Source: Roseiarcus sp963809245
Lineage (GTDB): Bacteria; Pseudomonadota; Alphaproteobacteria; Rhizobiales; Beijerinckiaceae
DNA length: 64,000 nucleotides
Assembly (NCBI GenBank): GCA_963809245.1
Contig: CAWEIU010000002.1
Span: 186,001 to 250,000, forward strand
Reading direction: 5' to 3'
Of this stretch, positions 42,760-50,369 are shown one piece after another (the first letter of the stretch is position 1; every line of letters starts with the position of its first letter). A model generated the notes under the pieces. The model did not search any database. It was not told the DNA's origin and worked only from the letters and a program-made list of their open reading frames with translations. A program made the translations under genes and the position numbers.

Positions 42760-43722
42760 CTATTTCAGCGCGTCGGCCAACATCGCTTTGAACCGCGCGC
42801 CGTCAATCGTCCAGCAGATGTCGGCTTTTGCGTTGCGCTCAAGCGCGTCCTTCCAGGCGGCGGCGTTGCTCGCGTCGTGGGCGACGTTGAGCCGGTCGAC
42901 GATCGTCATGCCGCGCGTCAATTCGCTGGCGCATTCGATTTGGACGAGATGGCGGCTCCATGCGGTTCCGATCGTGCGATCGAGCGCCACCGCCATTGCG
43001 GTCGGATCGGCGAGCGAGAGGCCTATCTCGCCCGTCTGGGTGAAGTAGGCGTCCTTCGCTCGGCCGTTGCATTCCACCGCAAAGCGCGCCTTGTCCGTGC
43101 CAAGCGCCAGGAGGGCGGCGATCTCGCCCTCGCTCAGCACACTCTCACCGCGGGCCACCTGCCAGCCGACCATTTCGATCGGCAGGCCGGAGCGAAAGAC
43201 CATGCGCGCGGCCTCGGGATCGACCCAGATGTTGTATTCCGCGGCGGGAGTGACATTGCCCTCGCAGCAGGGCGCGCCGCCCATCACAACGCAGCGCCCG
43301 ATCTTGCCGGCAAGCCCTGGATCTCGCGCCAGCGCCAGAGCGACATTCGTAAGCGGACCGAGCGTGACGAGCGTGAGGCCAGGCTCGGCGCGGCAAAGCT
43401 GCGAGATTGCGTCGACCGCATGTTCGCGTTCCGCTTGGCGCTTGGGCGCGGCATAGTTGCGGTCACTGAGGCCGTCCTCGCCGTGAAACCAATGGGCGTG
43501 CTCATGCGTCCGTGTCAGTGGCGCGGCGGCGCCGGCGAACACGGGAACGTCGACGCCGCAGACCTCAGCCGTAAGCAGCGCGTTGCGCGTCGCCTGTTCG
43601 AGCCCGACGTTGCCGGCGACCGTCGTCAGACCGCAAACGCGCACATCGGGCGCCGAGAGCGCCATCATGATCGCCACCGCGTCGTCGGAGGCCGTATCGG
43701 TGTCAATGAGGAAAGTTCGCAT
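42760..43722 (-). CDS. Inosine/uridine-preferring nucleoside hydrolase
   Basis: A 320-residue nucleoside hydrolase. The N-terminal Asp cluster FLIDTDTASDDAVAIMMALS binds calcium; VMGGAPCCEGNVTPAAEYNI carries the substrate Asn/Glu residues, and the fold ends with the late Asp region. The start at 43722 is fixed by the DTDxxxDD motif and AAAGGCGAC upstream; a longer frame to 43962 is not protein-like. It lies 28 bp downstream of the S-adenosylhomocysteine hydrolase gene, so it can cleave the adenosine (or inosine) that enzyme releases. Confidence 0.88.
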   Translation of the reverse strand: MRTFLIDTDTASDDAVAIMMALSAPDVRVCGLTTVAGNVGLEQATRNALLTAEVCGVDVPVFAGAAAPLTRTHEHAHWFHGEDGLSDRNYAAPKRQAEREHAVDAISQLCRAEPGLTLVTLGPLTNVALALARDPGLAGKIGRCVVMGGAPCCEGNVTPAAEYNIWVDPEAARMVFRSGLPIEMVGWQVARGESVLSEGEIAALLALGTDKARFAVECNGRAKDAYFTQTGEIGLSLADPTAMAVALDRTIGTAWSRHLVQIECASELTRGMTIVDRLNVAHDASNAAAWKDALERNAKADICWTIDGARFKAMLADALK

Positions 43723-43750
43723 GCCGTCGCCTTTATCGCGGAAGATTTTG

Positions 43751-44944
43751 CTAGCAGCGCGCGCCCATCGCGAGGAGCATCCGTCGCGCGAGCGTGTCGT
43801 TGATGTCGGCGGGCACCGGTTGCGGGCCGCGCGCGAGCGAGCCCGGGGCGGTTGCGATGCGCTGGAGCGAAAGCGCCTGAAGCATGAAGCCGAGGTCCAT
43901 CGACTCGATGGAATTGCCCTTGGGCTCCGCGCCCGCCAGGTTCGCCATGCGCCCCTGCGCAAGCAGCGTCAGCGTTCGCCCGTCTGGCATCTCAAACTGT
44001 TCGATCATGTCGCCGAGCCGCTTTGTGGAGACGGCGCGCGCTCGCAGCGCCGCCACATCGATCTCGGTGTCCCAATGGCCGCAATTGGCGAGCACGGCAC
44101 CGTCCGCCATGAGGTCGAAGGCCGCGCCGCCGACGACACGCTCGCGGGCTGTCGCGGTGACGAACACCTGTCCCCAGGCGGCGAGTTCGCCGAGCGGGCC
44201 GACCTGAAAGCCGTCCATCACCGCTTCGAGCGCCTTGACGGGATCGATCTCAACGACGCCGACGAGCCCGCCGAGCGCCTTCAGATATTTGGCGATGCCG
44301 CGCCCGCACCAGCCGTAGCCGACCACGACGAAGCGCCGGCCGTTGATGATGAGGTTGGTCATCCGCATCAGGCTTTCGACCGCGCCCTGGCCGACGGCGT
44401 GCTTGTTCTCGACGATCTGCTTCAAGGGGCTGTCGTTGATGACGATGACGGGGAAAGGCGCTTTGCCCTCGTAGTCGCTGCGCAAGCGATCGCCGCCGGA
44501 CGTCGTCTCTTCGGTTGCGCCGCGTATGCCCTGGGCGAGGCCGAGCCGCAGCGCCGCGGCGATAAGGTCGGCGCCGTTGTCGAGCAGGATATCGGGGCGA
44601 GCCTCGACGACTTTGTCGACATTGCGCAAGTGCTCCTCGCGCGTTACGTCGCGCCGTCCGAAAATCTCCAGACCCTCGGCGTGCAAGGCCGCGACGACAT
44701 CGTCTTGCGTCGAACCGAAGTTGCCTGTGCCGACGATCGACGCGCCTCCCGCCGACAGCGTCTCGACGAGCACTGCCGTCTTGGGTTCGATGTGCAGCGA
44801 CATGCCGATCTTGAGTCCTGCGAAGGGCTTCGAAGACTCAAATTCGCCGCGCAGGCCAGCCAACAGGGCCATTCGCGAACGGACCCATTCGAGTCGCTGT
44901 CGCCCGCGTTCGAGAAGCGCGTCGTCCGACAGAACTTCGGGCAT
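43751..44944 (-). CDS. ahcY: S-adenosyl-L-homocysteine hydrolase, short GYGWCG type
   Basis: A 397-residue protein. The NAD-binding motif is VVVGYGWCGRGIAKYLKALG and the substrate region LHIEPKTAVLVETLSAGGAS and STQDDVVAAL. The ISK/NK catalytic segment is NDSPLKQIVENKHAVGQGA. GYGWCG and the short length match archaeal and Thermotoga-type enzymes, not the common bacterial GYGDVGKG form with its 40-residue insert and DHYRY tail, both missing here. It splits SAH into adenosine and homocysteine. GGGGGG precedes the start. Divergent from a MarR regulator; followed by the nucleoside hydrolase. Confidence 0.8.
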   Translation of the reverse strand: MPEVLSDDALLERGRQRLEWVRSRMALLAGLRGEFESSKPFAGLKIGMSLHIEPKTAVLVETLSAGGASIVGTGNFGSTQDDVVAALHAEGLEIFGRRDVTREEHLRNVDKVVEARPDILLDNGADLIAAALRLGLAQGIRGATEETTSGGDRLRSDYEGKAPFPVIVINDSPLKQIVENKHAVGQGAVESLMRMTNLIINGRRFVVVGYGWCGRGIAKYLKALGGLVGVVEIDPVKALEAVMDGFQVGPLGELAAWGQVFVTATARERVVGGAAFDLMADGAVLANCGHWDTEIDVAALRARAVSTKRLGDMIEQFEMPDGRTLTLLAQGRMANLAGAEPKGNSIESMDLGFMLQALSLQRIATAPGSLARGPQPVPADINDTLARRMLLAMGARC

Positions 44945-45101
44945 ATCGGATTTCCCCCCACGAAGATGCGATCGCGTCGCATGTCGATGTAGCCCATTTA
45001 CATCGGCCCAACAAAGTCTGTAACGGGATCGCCAGCAAGGTCTGCGGGGGGAGGCGAGTCAAAAGGGCGCTGACAGAGACGCGTGCGGAGCGAAACTCAT
45101 T

Positions 45102-45581
45102 ATGCCCTACGACTTGACCGGGGATCTGCGGCTCGGCTTCCTCCTCGATGATGTCTCGCGTCTGCGACGCGGCGTCGTCGATCGGGCGCTCAAGCCGCTC
45201 GGCGTCACGCGCTCGCAATGGTGGGTGCTGGCGTTCCTATCGCACGCCGACGGGAAGTCGCAGGCCGCGCTGGCCGAGGAGCTTGGTCTCGGCAAGGTGG
45301 CGCTCGGCGGGCTCGTCGACCGGCTAGAGCGGGCCCGGCTCGTGACCCGCAAGCTCGACAAGATCGACCGCAGGATCAAGCGTGTCGTTCTGACCAAGGC
45401 GGGCCGGAACGTGATCGCCGAAATTCGCGCGAGCGTCAGCCAGACCGAGGACCAGATTCGCGATCGCATCGGTGACGCCGACCTCGAGGCGGCGGGGCGC
45501 GCGCTGCGGGCGATGAAGGAGAATCTTCTGACGATGCTAGGACCTGAAGAGCCCGCCGCGGACGTGTCCGACGCCGCTTGA
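45102..45581 (+). CDS. MarR-family transcriptional regulator
   Basis: A 159-residue winged-helix regulator. It has a LDDVSRLRRGVVDRALKPLG dimerisation helix, an HTH (SQAALAEELGLGKVALGGLV), the wing DRLERARLVTRKLDKIDRRI and a C-terminal helix. It diverges from the SAH hydrolase gene by 157 bp and is the natural candidate to control the pair of genes. The ligand is unknown; many MarR proteins respond to phenolics. Confidence 0.92.
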   Translation: MPYDLTGDLRLGFLLDDVSRLRRGVVDRALKPLGVTRSQWWVLAFLSHADGKSQAALAEELGLGKVALGGLVDRLERARLVTRKLDKIDRRIKRVVLTKAGRNVIAEIRASVSQTEDQIRDRIGDADLEAAGRALRAMKENLLTMLGPEEPAADVSDAA

Positions 45582-45608
45582 CGGAGGAAGCCGTTCCTTC
45601 GCCGCCCG

Positions 45609-46115
45609 TCACGGCTTGGGCGCGGTGGCGAGCACTTCCTTTGGAATATCCGCGGCGGCGATCGTGTCGTCGGGTAGCCGATTCCAGACCTGCGTCTTGC
45701 CGAGAAGCGGAATCCCGAGATAGCCGCGCACCGAGAGCTGGCGCCCGTCCGCACTGAGCTCCATCTGCGCGTGATAGATGGTGCCGTCGCGCGGATCGAG
45801 GATGCTGCCGTCCGTGTACTTGAGGCCGTCCCGCTTCATGCCGCTGACAATGGTCAACCCGAGCATGCGCGCGTTCTTCTGGTCGCCCTGGCATTTGGAG
45901 CAGACGCTGAAGGTCGGTTCGCCCGGCTTCTTGAACATTTTGACGAGGCGTCCGCTGTAGAGCCCGTCTTTCTCGGAGAAGTAGAACCAGGCGCCGACGG
46001 TGCCCTGGTCGTCGGCTTCCTCCCAAAACCCCTTCGCAGTGGGAAGCGGCTGGGCATGGGCGCTGCCGCTTGTCAGCAACGCAAATGCGAGGGCGGCGAC
46101 GATTGCTGCCTTCAT
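45609..46115 (-). CDS. Secreted DUF2147-family protein
   Basis: A 168-residue protein with a signal peptide (MKAAIVAALAFALLTSGSAHA). The mature part begins KGFWEEADDQGTVGAWFYFS, with a central CSKC pair and a GRLVKMF beta strand, typical of DUF2147 periplasmic proteins. The start at 46115 has GGAGG before it; the longer upstream frame is not credible. Last gene of the hopanoid/isoprenoid operon, after the Cys-rich protein. Function unknown. Confidence 0.8.
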   Translation of the reverse strand: MKAAIVAALAFALLTSGSAHAQPLPTAKGFWEEADDQGTVGAWFYFSEKDGLYSGRLVKMFKKPGEPTFSVCSKCQGDQKNARMLGLTIVSGMKRDGLKYTDGSILDPRDGTIYHAQMELSADGRQLSVRGYLGIPLLGKTQVWNRLPDDTIAAADIPKEVLATAPKP

Positions 46116-46258
46116 CGAAAACCTCCGCAATTGAACGCGTGCGAGGCCGCGCCTTTCGCGCGCCGATTTAGCCAAGTGCGAAACGCGAGGGCGCCGCCGC
46201 CGGATGATCGCGGCGGCGCGCACGAACGATCGGCGATGCGCGCGATCGTCTCCACGGC

Positions 46259-46492
46259 CTAGCGCCCGTGATCGACAAGGACGGCGAGGCATCGCTTCGA
46301 GAGCCTGTCGCGATTGAGCTCGAGGCATCTCAGATATTCCATGTTGTCCGCGCCTCTCGGGACGCGGCTGCAGAACCTGCGCACGTCGGAATGGCAGGCC
46401 GCCTGTTCCTGCGGCGTTCCGGACGACTGGGCCAGCGCTAGAGAGGATACGCTCGTGAAGATCAGGATCAGAAAAAGCCTAGCAATTGTCAC
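46259..46492 (-). CDS. Small secreted Cys-rich (GLG1-like repeat) protein
   Basis: Seventy-seven residues: a signal peptide (MTIARLFLILIFTSVSSLAL, cleaved near AQ), then four cysteines in the spacing of a Cys-rich GLG1-type unit (CHSDVRRFCSRVPRG and LRCLELNRDRLSKRC). It starts 16 bp after the HpnN stop, so it is co-transcribed. Small Cys-rich periplasmic proteins of this kind are frequent in Hyphomicrobiales; no function is known. Confidence 0.8.
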   Translation of the reverse strand: MTIARLFLILIFTSVSSLALAQSSGTPQEQAACHSDVRRFCSRVPRGADNMEYLRCLELNRDRLSKRCLAVLVDHGR

Positions 46493-46508
46493 GGTCGGAC
46501 TCCTTGTC

Positions 46509-49121
46509 TTAACGCTGCGTCAAAGGCTCGGGGCTCGGCGCCGGCTTGCGGGGTTTGCCCATCAGAATCGGTTGGAACAACACCGCTGCGGCGAGGGTCG
46601 TGACTAAGGACAAAGCGAGCAGCTTGCCCATGCTCGACGTGCCGGGATGGGAGGCGAACATCAGGCTGCCGAACGCGGTCGCGGTCGTCAGCGCGCTGAA
46701 GATGACCGCGCGGGTCAGGCTCGTTTGCAAGAGGTGCGTGGTCCCTTCGCGCCAAGCCATGATGTAGTAGATCTTGAACGCCACCCCGATGCCAAGCAGA
46801 AGCGGAAAGGCGATGATGTTGGCGAAGTTAAGCGGCATCCCGATCAGCGAGCAGAGTTCGAGCGTCACGACACCGGCGAGCAGCAGCGGGATGAGCGTGA
46901 GCAGAACATCGCTGAACCGTCTCAGCACCAGCCACAGCAGGATCGCGATCGAAAGCAGCGCCCAGAGTCCCGCCTCGACGAAGGCGCGTATGACGGTATG
47001 TCCCGCCTCGAGAACGGTGATCGGCCCCTCGGTCGCAGTCGGTTCGACCGCGAGCACCGCCGCCGCGAAGCGTCGCATCGCGTCATTGTCGCTCGGGTTG
47101 TCGCGCGGCGCGATGGAGACGCGCGCCCGCCCGTCAGGCGTCACCCAGTCGCGCACGAGATCGGGGGGCAGGGTCGCCTCTGTGACCGGCTGCGCCTGCA
47201 ACGCGTCGTGCAAACTCGTGAGATTCGCGCGCAGCGGCGTTACGAAGACCGCATCCGCCTCCGCGCGTTTGGCGGGCGGGGCTTTGGCCAGCGCGGAGAG
47301 GTCGCCGGCGAGGCGCTTTGCCGCAGCCGCGCCAGGACCCACATCCTTCTCGTCTGCGGCGGCCTCCGTCAGGCGCTGCGCGCCTTCGTTGAGGGCGTCG
47401 ACGATTTCCTCGTCCGAAGGCGGCGCGAGCGCGTTGCTGGGATCGAAGGCGTCGGCGAGCTTGGACGCGGCTGCCTGGATCAGCGGTAGCTTCTCCTGCT
47501 GCTGATCGGGGATGAAGCTCGACAGCGTCGTCACGCGGGAGACTTCCGGCAGTTTCGCCACGCGGGCCGAGATCGCGTTGGCCTCCTTGATGTTGGGAGC
47601 GAGCACCTCGACCGCATTCGTGTTGGTCGAGGGATCGCGCGCGAGGTCGAGATAGGTGGCGATGGATTCGGTCTTCGGGTTGCGCAGGTTGATCGGGTTG
47701 AAGTCGAACCGCAGCCAGTAGAGCAGGGGCAGGGCGCCGATCACCACGACCGCGACGCCGACGATGATCGGAATGCGATGGCGCGCCAGGAACTCGTCGA
47801 CCGGCGCCAGCGCGGTATAGCCGAGCGGCTCCGGCTCGCCGGGCGGATTGAGCAGGCGGATCAGCGCCGGCAGGACGGAGACGCTCGTCGCGTAGGCGAT
47901 CAGCATGCCGAAGCCGGCGATCAGGCCGAGCTCCGAAACGCCTTTGTAATCGGTCGGCAGAAACGAAAAGAAGCCGGCCGCCGTCGCGCAGCCCGCGAGA
48001 GTCAGCGGCGCGGCGACGTGGAAGCCCGCGCTCCGTATCGCTTTGGGGAGATCGACAAACGTATGCCGCTCGGAGCGATAGCGCACGCTGTATTGGATCG
48101 CGAAATCGACGCCGATGCCGACGAAGAGCACGGCGAAATAGACCGAAATGACGTTGAACGCGCCAACGAGATAAAGGCCGAGCGCCGCAGTCAGCGGCAG
48201 CCCGACGACGAGATTGATGAGCACCGCGAGGATCAGCCGCACGGAGCGCAGCGCGAGCCACAGAATCACGAGGACGATGGCGAAGGTGATCGCGCCGTTG
48301 CGTCCTGCGTTCTCCTTGATCGTGCCGAATTCCTCGTCGGCCATAGCGACTGGACCTGTGAGCCGCACTCTAGCCTGATACGCTGGCGCGATGCCCGCAG
48401 CGATCCGCCTCAAGGCCTGGGTCGCCGCATGCCCCGGCTGCACCGAGGAATAGTCGAGCACGGGGCGCACCTCGATGAAGCCGCGCTTTTCGTAGGATTC
48501 CGCGGGCTTGCCCTGGAGCAGCACGCGCCAGGAGAAGCTGGACGGGCGCCCCGCCAACAGGTTGTCGAGCGTGTCGGAGAAGGCATTGAGTGTGTGGCCG
48601 GTGCTGTCGAGCGTCACTTTGTTCTGCCTGACGCCGATGAGGACATCCTCGAGCGTCGAGACGAGCCCGCGCACGCTCGGGTCGGTGGCGAGGTCGCGGA
48701 TCAGAGGCTCGCCTTGCGTCACTCCGGCGAGAGTCTTCTCGAGCGCGTCCTTCGGCTGGAACAGAAATGCGTGCTCGGTGAAGAATTGCACTGCGCTCGA
48801 ATTGGTGACGGTTCGGAAGCTTGCCTTGTCCTTGGCCAGCGCTGCGGTCAGCGCCGTGGTCGCCGCCGCCGTCAGCTCAGGCGTCGGGGCGTCGACGACG
48901 ACGTCTATCAACTCATAGCGACGGAATTCGCGTTCGAAGACGACCTCCCGTCGCCGCCAGGGAAGGTCCTTCGAAAGCAGCGCGTCGATCTGTGAGTTGA
49001 CGGCGAAGTGCGTCCCGGCGTAGGCGGCGGCCGCCGCCGCGAGGAGCAGAGCAACGATCACAACCGCAAGCGCATGCCGCAGGCAAAAATCGATGACCCT
49101 GACGATGACAGACGTCAGCAT
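46509..49121 (-). CDS. hpnN: Hopanoid transporter HpnN (RND superfamily)
   Basis: An 870-residue RND/MMPL protein. It has an N-terminal helix (LAVVIVALLLAAAAAAYAGT), a large periplasmic loop, five clustered helices including FAVLFVGIGVDFAIQYSVRY, then a second loop and five more helices ending LGIGVAFKIYYIMAWR. HpnN proteins move hopanoids from the inner to the outer membrane in alphaproteobacteria. It lies 73 bp downstream of hpnH, in the same operon, which supports the assignment over other MMPL exporters. Confidence 0.92.
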   Translation of the reverse strand: MLTSVIVRVIDFCLRHALAVVIVALLLAAAAAAYAGTHFAVNSQIDALLSKDLPWRRREVVFEREFRRYELIDVVVDAPTPELTAAATTALTAALAKDKASFRTVTNSSAVQFFTEHAFLFQPKDALEKTLAGVTQGEPLIRDLATDPSVRGLVSTLEDVLIGVRQNKVTLDSTGHTLNAFSDTLDNLLAGRPSSFSWRVLLQGKPAESYEKRGFIEVRPVLDYSSVQPGHAATQALRRIAAGIAPAYQARVRLTGPVAMADEEFGTIKENAGRNGAITFAIVLVILWLALRSVRLILAVLINLVVGLPLTAALGLYLVGAFNVISVYFAVLFVGIGVDFAIQYSVRYRSERHTFVDLPKAIRSAGFHVAAPLTLAGCATAAGFFSFLPTDYKGVSELGLIAGFGMLIAYATSVSVLPALIRLLNPPGEPEPLGYTALAPVDEFLARHRIPIIVGVAVVVIGALPLLYWLRFDFNPINLRNPKTESIATYLDLARDPSTNTNAVEVLAPNIKEANAISARVAKLPEVSRVTTLSSFIPDQQQEKLPLIQAAASKLADAFDPSNALAPPSDEEIVDALNEGAQRLTEAAADEKDVGPGAAAAKRLAGDLSALAKAPPAKRAEADAVFVTPLRANLTSLHDALQAQPVTEATLPPDLVRDWVTPDGRARVSIAPRDNPSDNDAMRRFAAAVLAVEPTATEGPITVLEAGHTVIRAFVEAGLWALLSIAILLWLVLRRFSDVLLTLIPLLLAGVVTLELCSLIGMPLNFANIIAFPLLLGIGVAFKIYYIMAWREGTTHLLQTSLTRAVIFSALTTATAFGSLMFASHPGTSSMGKLLALSLVTTLAAAVLFQPILMGKPRKPAPSPEPLTQR

Positions 49122-49194
49122 AGTGGAGCGCGCCTCCTGGGGCCGGCTGAACGTCTCGTGGGAAGCATGCGGCGTCCGGAATTCGTGGCGCCGA

Positions 49195-50355
49195 TCAATG
49201 GGCGCTCGTCTTCGACGCGCGCGAGCCTGTCCCAGCGGCCGCTACCCGCTTCTGCTGGATGCTCGTCATCATCGTCTCGACATGGCGCGAGTGCAGGTAT
49301 TCCGCAGGCCGTTGTCGCGCGAGCGGCGTCTCCGGCGCCATCGGGCCCTCCGTCCGAACGCCGCGGATCGCGATCCACGCCGCGGACAGCAGATGGCGGA
49401 TCGCGGCGTTCGCCGCCGTCGGTTCGTATCCGCAGTGCGCCATGCAATTGGCGCACTTTTCGTAGCGGCCGGTGCCGTAATTGTCCCAATCGGTCGTCTC
49501 CATCAGCTCCTTGAACGAAGAGGCGTAGCCTTCGCCGAGGAGATAGCAGGGCTTTTGCCAGCCGAAGACATTGCGCGTCGGCATGCCCCAGGGCGTGCAG
49601 CGATAGTCCTGGTTGCCGGCGAGGAAGTCGAGGTACAGAGGCGAGTGCTGTAGCCGCCATTTCCTGCCCTTGCCGAGCGCGAAGACACGACGGAAAAGCT
49701 CCTTCGTCTTGCGACGATTGAGAAAGTGCTCCTGGTCCGGCGCGCGCTCATAGGCGTAGCCCGGCGAGATCGAGACGCCGACGCCGAGTTCCCGCGCCTG
49801 GTCCAGGAACGCGGCGATTTCCTCGGCCGCATGGCCTTCGAAGATCGTCGCATTCACGTTGACCGCGAAGCCAGCCTTTTTTGCGGCCTTTATTGCAGAT
49901 ACAGCAATATCGTAGACGCCTTCCTGGGACACGGACTGGTCGTGTCGCGCCTTCACGCCGTCTAGATGCACAGTAAGGAACAAATAGGGCGAAGGCTTAA
50001 AAAGGTGCAGCTTCTTCTCGAGCAGCAACGCATTGGTGCAGAGCGAGACGAACTTCTTGCGCGCGACAATGCCGGCGACGATTTCGCCGATCTCTTTGTG
50101 GATCAACGGTTCGCCGCCTGGGATGGCGACGACCGGGGCGCCGCATTCATCGACGGCCTGAAGGCATTCCTCGACCGAGAGGCGCTGATTGAGGATGGGA
50201 TCGGGATAGTCGATCTTGCCGCAGCCGGTGCAGGCCAGATTGCAACGGAATAACGGCTCCAGCATCAAGACCAGGGGATAGCGTTCGCGTCCGGCAAGCC
50301 GCTGGCGCAAAATATAGCCGGCGATCTTCGCCTCTCGGAAGAAGGGAATCTGCAT
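49195..50355 (-). CDS. hpnH: Hopanoid biosynthesis radical SAM protein HpnH (adenosylhopane synthase)
   Basis: A 387-residue radical SAM enzyme. The cluster motif CNLACTGC (CxxxCxxC, Cys38, 42 and 45), GGEPLIH, and a late Cys set (CANCMAHCGYEP) are present. HpnH joins the 5'-deoxyadenosyl radical to diploptene to give adenosylhopane, the first step of C35 bacteriohopanepolyol synthesis. The start at 50355 lies 14 bp after the Dxs-IspH stop; the longer upstream frame is inside that gene. The C-terminal 45 residues beyond GYEP are poorly conserved. Confidence 0.93.
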   Translation of the reverse strand: MQIPFFREAKIAGYILRQRLAGRERYPLVLMLEPLFRCNLACTGCGKIDYPDPILNQRLSVEECLQAVDECGAPVVAIPGGEPLIHKEIGEIVAGIVARKKFVSLCTNALLLEKKLHLFKPSPYLFLTVHLDGVKARHDQSVSQEGVYDIAVSAIKAAKKAGFAVNVNATIFEGHAAEEIAAFLDQARELGVGVSISPGYAYERAPDQEHFLNRRKTKELFRRVFALGKGRKWRLQHSPLYLDFLAGNQDYRCTPWGMPTRNVFGWQKPCYLLGEGYASSFKELMETTDWDNYGTGRYEKCANCMAHCGYEPTAANAAIRHLLSAAWIAIRGVRTEGPMAPETPLARQRPAEYLHSRHVETMMTSIQQKRVAAAGTGSRASKTSAH

Positions 50356-50369
50356 GGATTGTTCCTGGC

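Noticed and set aside
43723..43962. N-terminal extension of the nucleoside hydrolase by 80 residues
   Set aside because: Arg/Ser-rich and overlaps the SAH hydrolase gene; the DTDxxxDD motif sits right after the ATG at 43722, which also has a good ribosome site.
44945..45101. Possible SAH or SAM riboswitch upstream of the SAH hydrolase gene
   Set aside because: Some small inverted repeats occur, but the conserved cores known for these riboswitches were not seen.
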